A stretch of 64,000 bases of DNA from Romanomermis culicivorax (lineage: Eukaryota; Nematoda; Enoplea; Mermithida; Mermithidae): positions 248,001-312,000 of the forward strand of contig CAWUHX010000301.1 in assembly GCA_963922205.1 (NCBI GenBank), given 5' to 3'. The notes under the pieces are model-generated. The model was not told the origin of the DNA and searched no databases. It saw only the letters and a list, made by a program, of their open reading frames with translations. Shown in pieces: positions 1 through 11,462 of the stretch. Positions within the stretch are counted from its first letter, which is position 1. Each line of letters begins with the position of its first letter. Made by a program: the position numbers and the translations under genes.

Positions 1-26
1 CGCACTAGTGATTTAGGCGCCTTGTA

Positions 27-1247
27 TTGTGTTGGCAATAAAGTAATGTCGATTTTTGGTCAACCGTTATCAATCAACTTTTTGATGAAAATCCAGAAAA
101 ATAAATTGAGTTGTTGATTGCTTGCTTGGAAGAGCAAACATTATTGTTTTGAAAAATGGGGTAAGTTATCAATTGGCTCATATTGTCTGTTTTATTGATA
201 TCTGAAACAAAGTGTTACCTTTCAGACCATATACGTCATTGCATTTTGTATGAGTATGATTTGGGCAGAACTGAAGCTGAAGAACGAGAAATATATGGCA
301 AGCATATGGTGAACCTGCTGTGCCCAAACGTGCAGTTCAATGGTGGTTTGCAAAGTTCAGGACCAGCACCTGCAGTATCAAAGATGAACCTCACAGTCAA
401 CGACTGGGTGAAGTATCAGAAGCAGACATGACCTTGATCCAAAAGCAATCACTAAGGAAATAGCAGAAGTCGTCACCATTACCCACACTACTATATTGAA
501 AATCGAATAAGATAGATGAAGAAGATTTGCAAGCTCCAAACATGGGTGCCTCACAAGTTGAGTGATCATGCCATGTAACAGCATGTTATTATCTCCATGT
601 TGTTACTTTCACGGTACAAAATCAAGTCTTTCATTGATCGAATCATCACTGGAGATGGACAGTGGGTTGTATATGTTAACATCATCCGGAGGCGACAATG
701 GGTCAGCAAAGTCTCTAAACCAGCACAAGTGATAAAGACCGATCTACACCCACACAAGGCTATGTTATGTGTATGGTGGTCAACCCAGGCGATTGTACTT
801 TTTGAGTTGCTTCCTTTATCACGTACAAAATGCCTTGATTTAAAAGTAGCCTGCATTGGTAAATTGCAAAGGAGTTTTTCTGCTCCATGACATTGACCGT
901 CCACATACTGCTGCCATTGTCCAGGCAAAAATCCAGGAATTAAATTGGTAGTTGTTACCCAATCTACCATATTCACCAGACATTGCACCATCAGATTATT
1001 ATTTTTTCCAGTCATTGCAGAATATCCAGGTCAATAAGGAATTTTAAAATGATGACCAGGTGGAAACGTTCATCCGGAACATTTTTGATTCAAAGCTCCA
1101 GCCTTTTATTATGCAGGCATTGCAAAGCTAGCTGTGAAATGGCAAAGTTAATGGGACATATTTTGATGATTAATCATGCTTCATGCAAATGCAATAAAAC
1201 TTTGAAAATGAAGTCAGATTTTGGACATTACTTTCTTGCATTAACAA
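27..1247 (+). mobile_element. Decayed mariner (Tc1/mariner) transposon
   Basis: Imperfect terminal inverted repeats are visible: the left end from 27 has TTGGCAATAAAGTAATGTC, and the right end, read in reverse from 1247, has the similar TTAATGCAAGAAAGTAATGTC pattern. The left end follows a TA dinucleotide (25-26). Between them, fragments in several frames match mariner transposase: an N-terminal RHCILYEYDLGRT helix (about 230-270), the first catalytic Asp in RIITGDGQW (about 637-665), PHKAMLCVWW (about 750-785), a second Asp in FLHDIDRPH (about 880-905) and the third Asp in YSPDIAPSDYYFF (about 970-1010). Several frameshifts and stops break the frame, and the usual Glu after the first Asp is Gly. 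It is a dead copy. Confidence 0.85.
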
Positions 1248-1990
1248 GCAACGATTCAAAATTCTTGAAAATTCGAGAATAATTGATCTATTTGCACTAA
1301 AAACTAATTGCTCCATTAACTTCGATTTGCCTTTTTCTAAATAACTGTGCTGATGAATTTTATTTCAGTAGCACGAGTCCTGTCTATAAGGTCTGGTGAC
1401 ATATGTAGAAATTTGTTCTTGCCATTGCCCTAAAAATTATCAAAATTTATTATTTTTTGAGAATCCCGGTTATTTCCTGGTTCGAAAACAACAATTCTGA
1501 TTATTTCTCGGTTTTATCGACCGCTGGCCACATAGTTTCTCAACATTGATACTATACTAGATACATAAACCCCAAAATAACGCAATTCAGGGGTTTTTTC
1601 ATCTTTTCTCCACAGGCCAATTGGTTCCTAGGATCAATATTTTACAGGCTAATCTGAATTTCATCGAGCCAAAACTAAAAAGTTTGTAAACGAATGTGGT
1701 AGCGAAAAAATGTTTTTTTTTTAAACAAATTTATTCAAAAACACTTCAAAATCACAGCAGACGCCCACACGGCAGATCAATCCTCTTGAATACGTTTTTA
1801 ATCACATTAGGTCAGTCATTATTCAATCAATAATATGGTATTAAAAGCTCAGTTGAAATATTCAATCTTATGGTGAAGTACTTACTTACTTACTGGACAG
1901 TGGACAATACGTTCAACTGGATGCAACTCGGTACCAGATGAGGCGACTTTAGTACCAGATGACTCGATTCTCAGTATCGGATCATGTTTT
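1248..1990. other. Intergenic, no feature recognised
   Basis: AT-rich sequence between the mariner remnant and the low-complexity tract. I see no exon with plausible splice sites, no RNA gene and no clear repeat. Confidence 0.5.
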
Positions 1991-2001
1991 GTGTGTGAAC
2001 C

Positions 2002-2064
2002 GATTTTAACCGCAAAAATGGGATTGAGGACTGATTTTAACCGTAAAAATGGGATTGAGGACTC
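2002..2064 (+). repeat. Short tandem duplication, about 31 bp x 2
   Basis: A unit beginning GATTTTAACCG and ending GGGATTGAGGACT occurs twice in direct succession with one base difference. It lies at the left edge of the CAAC/AATC-rich tract. Confidence 0.8.
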
Positions 2065-2084
2065 AGAGAAAGACTATCAACTAC

Positions 2085-2560
2085 TAAAACCAGATAACCA
2101 ACCAACCAACTTGTCAGGAAACAATCCTTCAATCAACCAAGTAATAAGGGAATCAGCAAATCAACAAATCAATGAATCAAGCAACCAAAAAAGAAATTAA
2201 TGAACCAACCACACAAGGAAATAACAAGCAAATCAGGTAGTTAACCAACCACTGGTTGCTTCAACGAACAAACTGGAAATCAAATAACCAGCGAAGCAGA
2301 AAATCAAAAAAAGTGAGAGAATCAATGTATCAACAAAATAGCCAGAGAATCAACCAACCAACCATTAACCAGGTCGGCCAACTAACCATTGAATCAGGGA
2401 ATCAATCAACTAACCTTCAAATTAACTAACCAATCAGTAAATCAACGAAGCAATCAAGCAGAAAATCAACCAACCATCCAATCAGGTGATCAAGCAATCA
2501 ATCGACCAGCAAATCAATCAATCGATCCGGGAATCAAATATCATTCTCAGACATTTACAC
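2085..2560 (+). repeat. Degenerate CAAC/AATC-type low-complexity tract
   Basis: About 475 bp built from irregular AATC, CAAC, AACC and CAAG tetranucleotides. Conceptual translation gives Asn/Gln-rich peptides in two separate open frames (about 1991-2200 and 2389-2586). There are no splice sites or conserved motifs, so I read this as decayed simple repeat, not as a prion-like coding sequence. Confidence 0.75.
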
Positions 2561-3028
2561 GTTTTCCAGACATAATTCTTTCCTGATTTCTCAGATTTTC
2601 TAGATTCTCTGGATACAGAGCTATCTCTTAAAAGTGTTTAGACTCTGGAATAAGCTTGAAAATCAATTCTGATTGCATTGTGTCAATTTTCAACAAGATA
2701 AATGTACTATAGATCTGACTCCCTACCCTTGTTTGACTTGACAATCACTAAACCGATTCGGGAACCAACTAACTTATTAGGCTGGCTGGTATCAAATGAA
2801 CCGATAGGGCTTGTCTAGGTATACAGTACTACATACTACATGTTCGTTTGTCCATTCTTTGTCTAATTGAGCGGTTCGGATAGCAACGTTTCTGTTCTTA
2901 AGAATCAAAATCAAATGTCTAACATACTTAAAGCTCTTATTTTTGTGTAAATTAACATTTCGTGCAACACATCTCTTATACACAACTACAGCATCACAGA
3001 ATAATATTTAAAAGTATAAGATATATAC

Positions 3029-3475
3029 CATACATGTAATTGGGTGGGGAAGTGTTTGGGAACCCCCCCCCCAGAAGTCGTCGACCATATGGCTAGCCAT
3101 TGGGCGACCGCCCCCCCTCCCAGGATTTTCCAATCCAATGGCTAGCCATATGGTAGCCGTAGGGACCCCCATACTTTTGGTCGGAAAAATACTGAAAAAT
3201 GTCAATTTTTTGATGGAAAATGTCAATTTTTGAACAAAAAATGGTAAAAAATGTGAATTTTCTTGGCGCTTCGCGCCATGAATACATTTTTTCGGTCTTT
3301 TTAGAAAAAAATGACTATTTTTTGAACTATTTTTCACACTTTTTTCGTGAAAAAAACTTTTTCCTTGAGAGACCCCTCCCCCAAAATCTTGGTAATTTCT
3401 GACCCCCGGCCCCAAAAAAGTCGCCCAACCCCCCCCCCCCCTCCATCCAGATCTCGGGGCCCCGTTACATGTATG
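3029..3475. mobile_element. Short non-autonomous DNA element R1, 8-bp TSD ATATATAC
   Basis: Begins CATACATGTAA and ends TTACATGTATG, an inverted terminal repeat of about 11 bp. It is flanked on both sides by the identical octamer ATATATAC (3021-3028 and 3476-3483), so insertion with an 8-bp target-site duplication is directly visible. The interior has poly-C runs at each end and a hairpin TTGGCGCTTCGCGCCA near 3263. A second, 3'-truncated copy lies at 15919-16312. An 8-bp duplication fits the hAT superfamily, but there is no transposase to confirm it. Confidence 0.8.
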
Positions 3476-3496
3476 ATATATACTGATGATATAATA

Positions 3497-3650
3497 CCGC
3501 GAAGCGGCGATATTTTCTGAAATTCGAGGCAAAAACGCCTCTGCGCTAAAATTCCTAAATTTTTACAAGCCAATATGGCTTGCACCGCTAAATTTTTTGC
3601 TCCCAATCGGCCTAAAAAACTCAGGCAGGCTCAGTCCCAAATTTTGGGAC
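3497..3650. repeat. String of short perfect hairpins
   Basis: Consecutive inverted repeats: CCGC-GAA-GCGG (3497-3507), GAGGC/GCCTC (3526-3541), CAAGCCA-ATA-TGGCTTG (3566-3582) and GTCCCAAA-T-TTTGGGAC (3634-3650). The last is enclosed by an outer TCAGG/CCTGA pair. The stretch lies between element R1 and the UBL3 exons and has no coding signal. Confidence 0.7.
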
Positions 3651-3805
3651 CTCCTGACGTCTTGCAAAGAAGAGCCTTTTTGGAAAAATTTTCGTTCGAA
3701 TTTCTAGGCATATGGCCGAAGATTTCTGGGGGGGGGGGGTAGTTTCTTATGACATCAACCCAACACGTATGTTTCCACCGAACAGACGAGTACACAGAAA
3801 CTTAC

Positions 3806-4331
3806 CTCCTAAAGTGATTGTTCCGTGTAGAAAACGACCATGATATATAAGCTTTAGTAGGTTGGCAGATTCGACTTTGTCTTTTTGCCAATCTGAATTT
3901 TAATAGCACGATGTAAGGAAATAGTGGTCAGACTTCTTATTGTGAATTATGAACTATATGCTAAAAAATGTCAGACTAAGTAAGAAACCATCAGATAAGA
4001 TAAACCGTTCAACTGCATTTTAAACGTTTTCTTCTTTGAACCGTGACTTCAACAATAGAAGAAGGGTAGGTTCAATTAAATTTTGCATTTCAACAGCACA
4101 TTTTCACAGCTAACCTTCAGGCCAATGATCGAATACATATTGTGCCACGTCAGAAGCCGATGTACTGGGCAAAAAAGCGAAGTCGTGTGTTTTTCCGCTA
4201 ACAATGATAAGTCTTAAGCCGATCTGCAACACAATGAGATCACTAAAGAAGATAAATGTATAAATAAATATATATATATATATAATTTTCACTTTCTCCG
4301 ACAATGGCAATTCTTCTTCGTTATTGGCCAT
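3806..4331 (-). CDS. UBL3: UBL3-like (MUB) membrane-anchored ubiquitin-fold protein, partial
   Basis: Three minus-strand coding exons join in frame: 4293-4331 (13 codons from ATG), 4115-4223 and 3806-3892. Introns are 69 and 222 bp with GT-AG ends. The product starts MANNEEELPLSEK, then has the beta-grasp opening IGLRLIIVSGKTHDF, SASDVAQYVFDHWPED, and after the second junction LLKLIYHGRFLHGTITLG. These match the order and spacing of the animal UBL3 family, including the conserved Asp-Trp created across the exon 2/3 junction. UBL3 is a prenylated ubiquitin-fold protein on membranes, linked to sorting into small extracellular vesicles. The exon carrying the last beta strand and the C-terminal CAAX-like cysteines is not found in the 3.8 kb to the left, so the gene probably continues off the window. 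Intron 1 contains a short (TA)n tract. Confidence 0.88.
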
Positions 4332-4334
4332 AGC

Positions 4335-5660
4335 TGATAAACGCTGATCGAACAGTACAGACGAAAAATATTAAGATGGATTATACAATCTATAAGATAA
4401 TACTGAAAGCTTGGTTGTTTGTAGCCAATAAATCCGATTCGCCCAAAACGTAAATAGGTAACGTTGAGAACGTCGGCAATTAATCGCTTATGGGCAGCTT
4501 ACCTAATTTGAATGAAATGAATCGCATAAAAGAATAGCCTTTAAATTATCAACAAGTAAGACAATCAGGGGTCGAGATACAAAGTTGACCATTCAGTTCT
4601 CCAGCAATTGCAAATGCTGCTGGACAAACACTAGAATTGAAATAGTCGAAATAAATATGCAAAACAGTCGGAACAGCGATGCTGGGATTAAATGGATGTA
4701 TAGAGACATTCTATCGACCGATTTACAAGAGCGTCATCGTCGAAAATATATCTCAGAATAATTATAGGTGTGCAAAGTGTTAACGATATCCACGGTATCA
4801 ATGACACCCCTAGAATGGAAGACAGAATACTCAACTCAGGGAAACTGTTCGACTCTCGCTCATCAGACCAAAATTCAGAAAACATGCCAATTTTTGAGGC
4901 ATTTTTTAAACTATTGAGGCGAAGATTTACATTTTTCCATCATCACCCATAGTCTACACTTTACCTCACTCACCGATTTTTTAATCGAAGAATTTTTTCA
5001 ACCAGAGAACCCTACCCTTATTTTCAAAGATTTTTACACATTTTAAAAGACGTTGATATTGAAAGAAGGGAAGTTTATTACGAAAAGAAACAGTCAAAAT
5101 AACGTCTTACATAACGATGAGCTTATACGGCAAGGATAATTGCATGGGTTGAGCTCGAAAAAATTTTTCAGTCAAGTTTTAAAGGTGTCGGCATTCGGAC
5201 TAGAAGTGACAGAGTACGCTTAGATGTTTCGATTGTGCATTTTATGAGCTTACCCATTACTTTTGATGTTCTTAGTCAGTTATTCATAAAAATGATGGAA
5301 AAAATTTTAATTTTTTTGTCGAGTCACGTTATGCTAATGAAAGACACAATTGGTGTTATACATCGGTAGAAAACATAATATCGATGATTGATTTCATAGA
5401 AACTCAGCTGCGTCTGAGAAATCTGTGATTAGACTTGACAAATGCTACTTGGTTGGTGTCAAACTAATGTGTGAGTTTGTCAAATCTAATAACCTGCTTT
5501 TATTGTATTATCAACTCATGAAATCGTGCTTGATATTAGTACTTTCAAAAGGAATAAGACTCTCATCTGATTCTAATTAAATTAGCTCATTGTTGGATTA
5601 CGCACTTGGTTAGTAAACCGACAATTTAATATTCAGTGGCTATTTTGACGGTACTTTTAC
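4335..5660. other. Intergenic upstream of UBL3, nothing recognised
   Basis: This stretch presumably includes the UBL3 promoter and any 5' untranslated exon, but I can point to no specific motif. No other coding potential or repeat stands out. Confidence 0.4.
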
Positions 5661-5664
5661 GAAT

Positions 5665-5815
5665 AGCTAAAGCAGGCTTTTTCGGTTGGAAAGTCATGAG
5701 CCAAATGGCTCCTAGCAGGCTTTTTTGGTTGAAAAAAAGGAGCCAAATGGGTCCTAGGCCAAAATTTTTAAGGGGCCAAATTGAAATTTTGGGAGCCAAA
5801 AATTTTTAATTGAAG
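5665..5815 (-). mobile_element. Terminal fragment of the M repeat family
   Basis: Two successive hAT-like starts, CAGGCTTTTTCGGTTG (5673) and CAGGCTTTTTTGGTTG (5716), are followed by GGAGCCAAATGG/CCTAGG segments. Read in reverse complement, this matches the right end of the longer repeat at 11684-12206 (AGGAGCC...GGCTCCTAG...AAAAAAGGCCTG). No target duplication is visible, so it appears to be a broken or self-nested end. Confidence 0.5.
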
Positions 5816-6448
5816 AATATCGAAAAACGGGCTTGTAACACACTGTAGAACGTACTATGTAATTAAATTATATAGATATTCAATCAGTTGATACGAGTTT
5901 AAAAACATTACTGTTCAAAATCTGATTTCCAACCCGCGTTTTCGGTTACAGACTTATGTCTACATGTACAATAATCGGCCAAGAAATCTTTGTGCAAAGA
6001 AACTTTTTTATGCAAAAAAACGCGATATTTCGTTTATTTTTGCACAAACTCTCTTCCACGGTAGCACTTGAGTTCATTTCCTTCTGACCTAAAAGTATAG
6101 GGTTTTGAAAATGCAGCTCCTCTTCTTATTGTTCTCCTGTTTCCTATGTCTTACCGAAGCTATGCAACGAATTTTTTAAATTTTGACACTCCAAAATGCT
6201 GGAAAATCAATTTAAGGATAACTTATTCGATAAACATATACATGATTCGAAAACATGTATATATATTAGAGATGTATCGGGTCCAAAATTTTAAGAAACG
6301 ATTTTTGAGAGATTTGACCTACTGTTCCATTGACCAATGATGAGTTGGAAATTAATATCTGAAAATGAGATATTTTGAGTGGTTTTATATGCTGAGTGTT
6401 GTGACAGCATATATTTGGCGCAAAAGTCAAAATTTGCATACCTACAGC

Positions 6449-7497
6449 CAGTGTTTTTTTTGCCGGAGGCAAATGAAAATTTTTTGAGGCAAACGAAATT
6501 GAGGTAGTCATTTGTACATGTACAAACGGCTCTTCCCCGTTTACGGAAGAAAATTTTGGGGATAAGGTACAGAAAATATGCATTTTGGTGCATTTTAGAA
6601 GTTCATAATCCCAAAATTTTCCGGCGCTTTGCGCCGGTTATAACTTTAATAACCATTATTATGCATTACCTAGCTCAGACGCGGCTTTCATAATGTCCTA
6701 CCTTCGCCTATCATCTAATGTATAATAGTTTTCATCATCTCAAACGTATATCTCATGTTTTAAGTGGTATTGTTTCAAGTGGTCTTCAATATTTTGTCTT
6801 GATATTTAATGGAGATTCACAGTTTTTCAGTGGAACATTTCTTGAGAAATATCAATACGTCAAGTCTGTAAACTTTTTGAAGCGATTATTCCTTTCTCAA
6901 TGTAAAATCAATTTGGAGGCTTCATGGAAGTAGTTTTCGGAAATTTCTACTCTTCTATTCATATATTTTCGGCCGAGTTTACGAGAGTTAACGAATAAAT
7001 TACTGGTTTAAAAAATTTTCAAATAATAAAATTCTAAAAATTACGACATTTGAACACTGAATTCGGATCTAATTCTTGAAATAAATGTTTGGAAAATTGA
7101 TTTTCCAGCGTCGCCGAATGTCAATACACAAAAACATTTTTCTTTTTTGGAAAATATTAGCATCTTTTTTGGGCTTTCACTTGTCATCATGGAGGACTTA
7201 ACCATCGGTTTATCATGTAATGCGAATTCATCATGCTTGAATAATTTTCTAGACAAATTGTTGCACAATGCTTGCAAATTAGACTCGAAAATTTCAATTT
7301 TTTGCTCAATTTTAATGAATTTTTTTTGGTTCTAAATAAAATTTGAAAATTACACTGATTTGGTTATTAGTCTTTGGCCATGACATAGAGGAACACAGGT
7401 TACTTATTTATACCTATTTTTGCCATGTACAAATTGTACAAATGAAATATTGACTGTCGTTTGTACATGTGCAAGGTCATGTAGAAAAAAAAGCCTG
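6449..7497 (+). mobile_element. hAT-like non-autonomous element, copy A, 8-bp TSD
   Basis: Starts CAGTGTTTTTTTTGCC and ends AAAAAAAAGCCTG, a short imperfect terminal inverted repeat. It is flanked by the identical octamer CCTACAGC at 6441-6448 and 7498-7505. CAG...CTG termini with an 8-bp duplication are diagnostic of hAT-type transposition. Length is 1049 bp. It has no transposase frame and carries the hairpin CCGGCGCTTTGCGCCGG near 6619. Subterminal TTGTACATGT motifs occur at both ends. It aligns over its whole length with copy B at 13266-14279. Confidence 0.9.
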
Positions 7498-7505
7498 CCT
7501 ACAGC

Positions 7506-8790
7506 ACTCCAAAATTTTTTGGCATTTTTCAGTCTCTATGCATGTTTGGAAATATAAATCTTCAAATATTCATTATATGAAGAAGGTATGAAAAAAAATT
7601 TTCTGGCATCTTACTCTCTCAAGTGTCAAAAATGAAGTCGAAATAACCTGAAAGAGTTATTTGAAGCTTTTTTTGGCACCCTCCTATGAGGTGCCACGGA
7701 ATTTTTCCTCTATTTCTGTAGCCACTAGTGCCCAAGACATTGTATTAAAATTTAAATCAGGTTTGCGTACCCTTTCGGGACCAGTAGATGTCTGCACATC
7801 TTGAAAATTTGCTGTTTGCTGCCACTAAATAAATAACATTAAAAACGTTTATCAGGATAACTCTTGCCTTTTCCTGTAAAGAAACGTCAGAATGGCTCGA
7901 TTTCTCAAATTTAATAAAAAAATTTAAATTTCTTGACCTTTCATTTGAAGCATGTCGTTCAGCAAATATCAAAGTTAGATAAATCGAAATTTATCTAGCT
8001 TCGATTGAAGCCACATTCTTCTTATTTATTATATAGGTGATGGCGAATCCTATTTTCGCAGAACTTTATTTGTTATGGATTCATTAGGACTCAAAAATAT
8101 ATTTGAATGGCAGAGCAATGTGTATCAATCCCAGAAACTCGAAAAAACGGCACACAAATCATATTAAAATTTTAACATAATATGTATATACCAAAATGAT
8201 GCAAAGATTCTGGGGCATCCTATGGGAAGGTGTCCGGAAAGGAGTCCAAATGAGTTTTTCGGCTTTTTTCCGCCTACTTTTGGACACTTTAAGAAGTGTA
8301 AAATGTGAAAAGTACAACATCAGAAAAAAAATTTCAAACACAGTATGTAAAACCACACAATATACTCTATTTTCGGGTATGATTCATTTTCAACTTATCA
8401 TATTCATATTCGAACTTCTCACAACTGCGTCTCAAAATGGATGTGAAAGAAACAACATCATATTGAAATCGTATGGTTTGGTTGACACACAATAAACCCA
8501 TTCGAGTCACTAATTTCTCATGAAATATTAGTGAGTTAAGCATCTTTATAATTTAATTTTTGATCCTTAAATTAATATTATAAATAAAAATCAAGATTGA
8601 AAAGACGACAACTACAAAGATAACGGCCGAAAAACTATATATGAAATATAACTTGGGTGCTGAAGATTTTTAATCTAAGTCAGTCTCAAGATGATCTAAG
8701 CAATAAAGTGTTGATTTGTTACTTTTTATATTTCATTAGTTAATTGATGTGTCATCACATTCTTCAACATGGGTAATTTTTTTTAGCTGA
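7506..8790. other. Intergenic, no feature recognised
   Basis: AT-rich sequence with only short chance open frames. I see no repeat shared with the rest of the window and no exon with both splice sites and a meaningful peptide. Confidence 0.4.
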
Positions 8791-8874
8791 ATGACTCTGT
8801 TATGCATCAGACCCGAATCAGAATTGTAACAATTTCTCCGGGTCCGAGTCCAAAATTTTTAGAATATCGGGTCC

Positions 8875-8961
8875 GGGCCCTGTATATATATATATATATG
8901 CACGGCCCTGTATACTTGCGCACGGCCCTGTATATATATATATATATACTTGAGCACGGCC

Positions 8962-8998
<37 letters not shown>
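8875..8998. repeat. (TA)n tract interspersed with hAT 3' termini
   Basis: GGGCCCTG (8875-8882) is followed by TA repeats. CACGGCCCTG then recurs at 8901-8910, 8921-8930 and 8955-8964, each followed by TATA. A 34-bp pure TA run (8965-8998) abuts element D. CACGGCCCTG is exactly the last 10 bp of element D, so the tract looks like a preferred insertion target that has retained several solo ends. Confidence 0.8.
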
Positions 8999-9001
<3 letters not shown>

Positions 9002-9971
9002 GGCCGTGCGCAAGGAGGGGCGGGGGGCGGCCGCCCCCCCCCCATTGAGGCAGTAACTCTAAACCGAAAAGATGCGTTTTGGTGGACTTTAAAAGGTCAA
9101 AATCTCAAAATTTTCCGGTGCTTCGCGCCGGTCATGGGTATAATGATAACTATATTCTATCAGGCGCGGCCGTTAGCATATCTACTTCGACTTACTAATT
9201 AATGCTCAACAGTTTCTATCAATCAAGTTAGCTCGTTTCATTTTCTAATCGTTTACAGTCAATTATGTCGCCGAAAATAGAGATTTTTCATCAGGTCTCT
9301 CAATTTTTTCTCTCGATGATTGGAATTTTTTAAACGTTTGCAATCTGAACTTTTGCGTTTATTGAAGGTGGAAATTGAAGACATTTATCTAGAACGCGAT
9401 TTCAAAACATTTGTTCACGAATTATCTGTTGGAAAGATTTTTCAGCGTTTTAGAATACAAAAACCCGAAAATTTTTCCGGCGCTTCGCGCCGGAATGGGA
9501 CGCAAATTATGCTTCATCAGTCTGATTTTAATTCATTTCCCAACGTTATGAGGGTTCATTTTCCAGCGTTTTAGAAAGTGAAAATCAAAAAATTTTTCCG
9601 GCGCTCCGCGCCGGACCATTCTATACTACACCAATATATTCTTCATGATCTCATTTTGACTAACATAACCAGAATTTTCTCAATTTTTTCCTCATTTTTG
9701 CAGGTTTCTGACTACAAATACAACAAAATGCTTGGGTATGTCCCTAAAGTGCATAAAAAAGCATCTGTAGCCACATTATAAGCGTTTTTAAAAATGTGGA
9801 AAATTTTTGGAAAATGAGGAAAAAAATTTTGGGTCCCGTTCTCATGTGGAAAAAATCTTCGAGGAAAAAACGGTGATGCACACAGTATATCCGCGTCGGA
9901 TCAACATTTACTGGGGCTATTCTGTGAAAAAATCTAGTCCGCCCCCCATGAAAAAATCCTGCGCACGGCCC
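8999..9971 (+). mobile_element. hAT-like non-autonomous element D, inserted in (TA)n
   Basis: Starts CAGGGCCGTGCGCAAGGA and ends TCCTGCGCACGGCCCTG, an inverted repeat of about 14 bp. The 8-bp flank is TATATATA on both sides, consistent with an 8-bp duplication inside the TA microsatellite. The 973-bp interior has a G-run/C-run palindrome near the left end and three hairpins of the GGCGC-TTC-GCGCC type (about 9115, 9473 and 9596). There is no transposase frame. Part of the interior resembles element A in layout (hairpin, then TATAA, then GCGCGG). Confidence 0.85.
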
Positions 9972-10044
9972 TGTATATATATATATATATATATATACAC
10001 ATACATATATATTATATATATATAATATATATATATATATAATC
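9972..10044. repeat. TA-rich microsatellite right of element D
   Basis: Continuation of the TA tract interrupted by element D, decaying into ACATACATATATAT and TATAATATAT units. Confidence 0.9.
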
Positions 10045-10302
10045 CCCAAGGTTGGAAATTTAGGTAGGGGTAAAATCGTAAATTGTAAGGGTAGTACCTG
10101 AAATATGCCGTGACCTTTTTACTTTTTTGCAGAGGGGGGTGATGTAGTACTCTCACCACAAATCAATTCTCAGTTACAAGTTACAAAAAACAACTTGAAT
10201 GTACTAATTATACACAGAGAATAGTCACACTTTGAAGATTGTCGTGTCAACTGATTCCGCATATTTCAAGAATCGGACACAACATACTTTTGGAAACATT
10301 AT

Positions 10303-10430
10303 TTGAACCAGCATCTTCAGAAGTATGAGCTTATTCCATCACTGATAAGGGTTGGAACAGTGCTTCCAGTTGAAAGTGCTGATGCTCAATGTGGCTTTAG
10401 TATTATTAATCCCATTACATTAGGAACCAC
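10303..10430 (+). pseudogene. hAT transposase C-terminal dimerisation remnant
   Basis: One open frame reads LIPSLIRVGTVLPVESADAQ, followed by CGFSIINPI. This has the pattern of the hAT C-terminal dimerisation domain (a hydrophobic helix, then P-V-x-S-A-x-x-E-R-G-F-S), with the E-R pair replaced by Q-C. Only about 40 residues are recognisable and the rest of the transposase is missing. It gives independent evidence that hAT elements have been active here and may be a trace of the autonomous partner of the short elements nearby. Confidence 0.55.
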
Positions 10431-10973
10431 GAGTTTGAAACCAGGTACCACTCCTGATCCACGTCAACGGACCTCGCATGCCTCAACTCATAGTAGAAAA
10501 GTATGTCACAGCTTGGGTAACCATATGCGTACAGAAAGGAAAGGAGAGCATGAAGATGAAGAATTTTAAGAACATAATGTTTTCTTCCCAAGGGGCGATT
10601 TTTTGATAAATCACATATACATAAGTCATTATTTGATCTCCCAATTTATAATGATTTTTTAAAAGTAGTATATATTAATGTGCTGATATCCTTTCCTAAA
10701 AATCGCTGTATGGCACAGAAGTTGCATACTTTCCTATTATCATTTGCTTAGTAAATGTGTCAAAAGACCAGTGAGTAATTCGTCTCAAGCACACATTGTG
10801 CAATTTTTTTCGAATTTCTATAACCTACTGAGGAGAGGATGAGGTGTATCAAATTTTTTTGCTATAGTGAGCTGTTTTTATGGGGGTAGCAAATGAATTT
10901 CCAAATCTAAGACCGGGGTAATACCCCCACATACCCCTCATGGGGTGCTCTGATATTTATATGTATATTATAA

Positions 10974-11462
10974 TCATTTTACAAACAAAAAAATATGTTC
11001 ATAATTTCATAAGTTTGACAAATTTCAATCAACCTTGAAATTTATGAAAATCACCTCCATTATGATCATGAATTTAAACTCGGCTCTATATTTAAAATAA
11101 TAGTTATAAAAAATAGGGAAATTGAGATTTCGATCTCTTAAAGGTACCAAAATTCATCTTTTTTATGTCGAATCCCCATATTTTCCCCCTTTGTCGAGAA
11201 TATTGTTCCCCCCAGAAAATTTAATTTGTAGAAAAACAGTGAATAGACGATTATATAATGAGATCCGGCGCGCAGCGCCGGAAATTCTCGATGTTTTATG
11301 CTTTTAAAGCCTGTAAAATATTTACTTTAGATCTAAAATTGAATGACAATAACTACAATTCACTATAATATAAATGAATAAGTCAAAGTTTTAGGAGCTA
11401 AAATGGCTCCTAGACCTAAAATTTCAGGAGCCATTTCCAAACTTTTAGGGGCCTTAAGTTTC
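10974..11462 (+). repeat. M repeat, copy 1
   Basis: A block of about 490 bp aligns along its length with 11684-12180. Shared landmarks are TCATTTTACAAA, AACTCGGCT, GTACCAAAATT, GAAAAACAGTGAA, the hairpin CCGGCGCGCAGCGCCGG (about 11264) and GGCTCCTAGACCTAAAAT near the end. The copies have the same orientation and are separated by about 220 bp of G-rich and T-rich sequence. No coding capacity. Confidence 0.8.

Noticed and set aside
2389..2586. Asn/Gln-rich frame resembling a prion-like domain
   Set aside because: Explained by CAAC/AATC simple repeat; the frame is broken and lacks a gene context.
8802..10159. Several Tyr/Ile-rich open frames on both strands
   Set aside because: They translate TA repeats and hAT element interiors; no motif or splice support.
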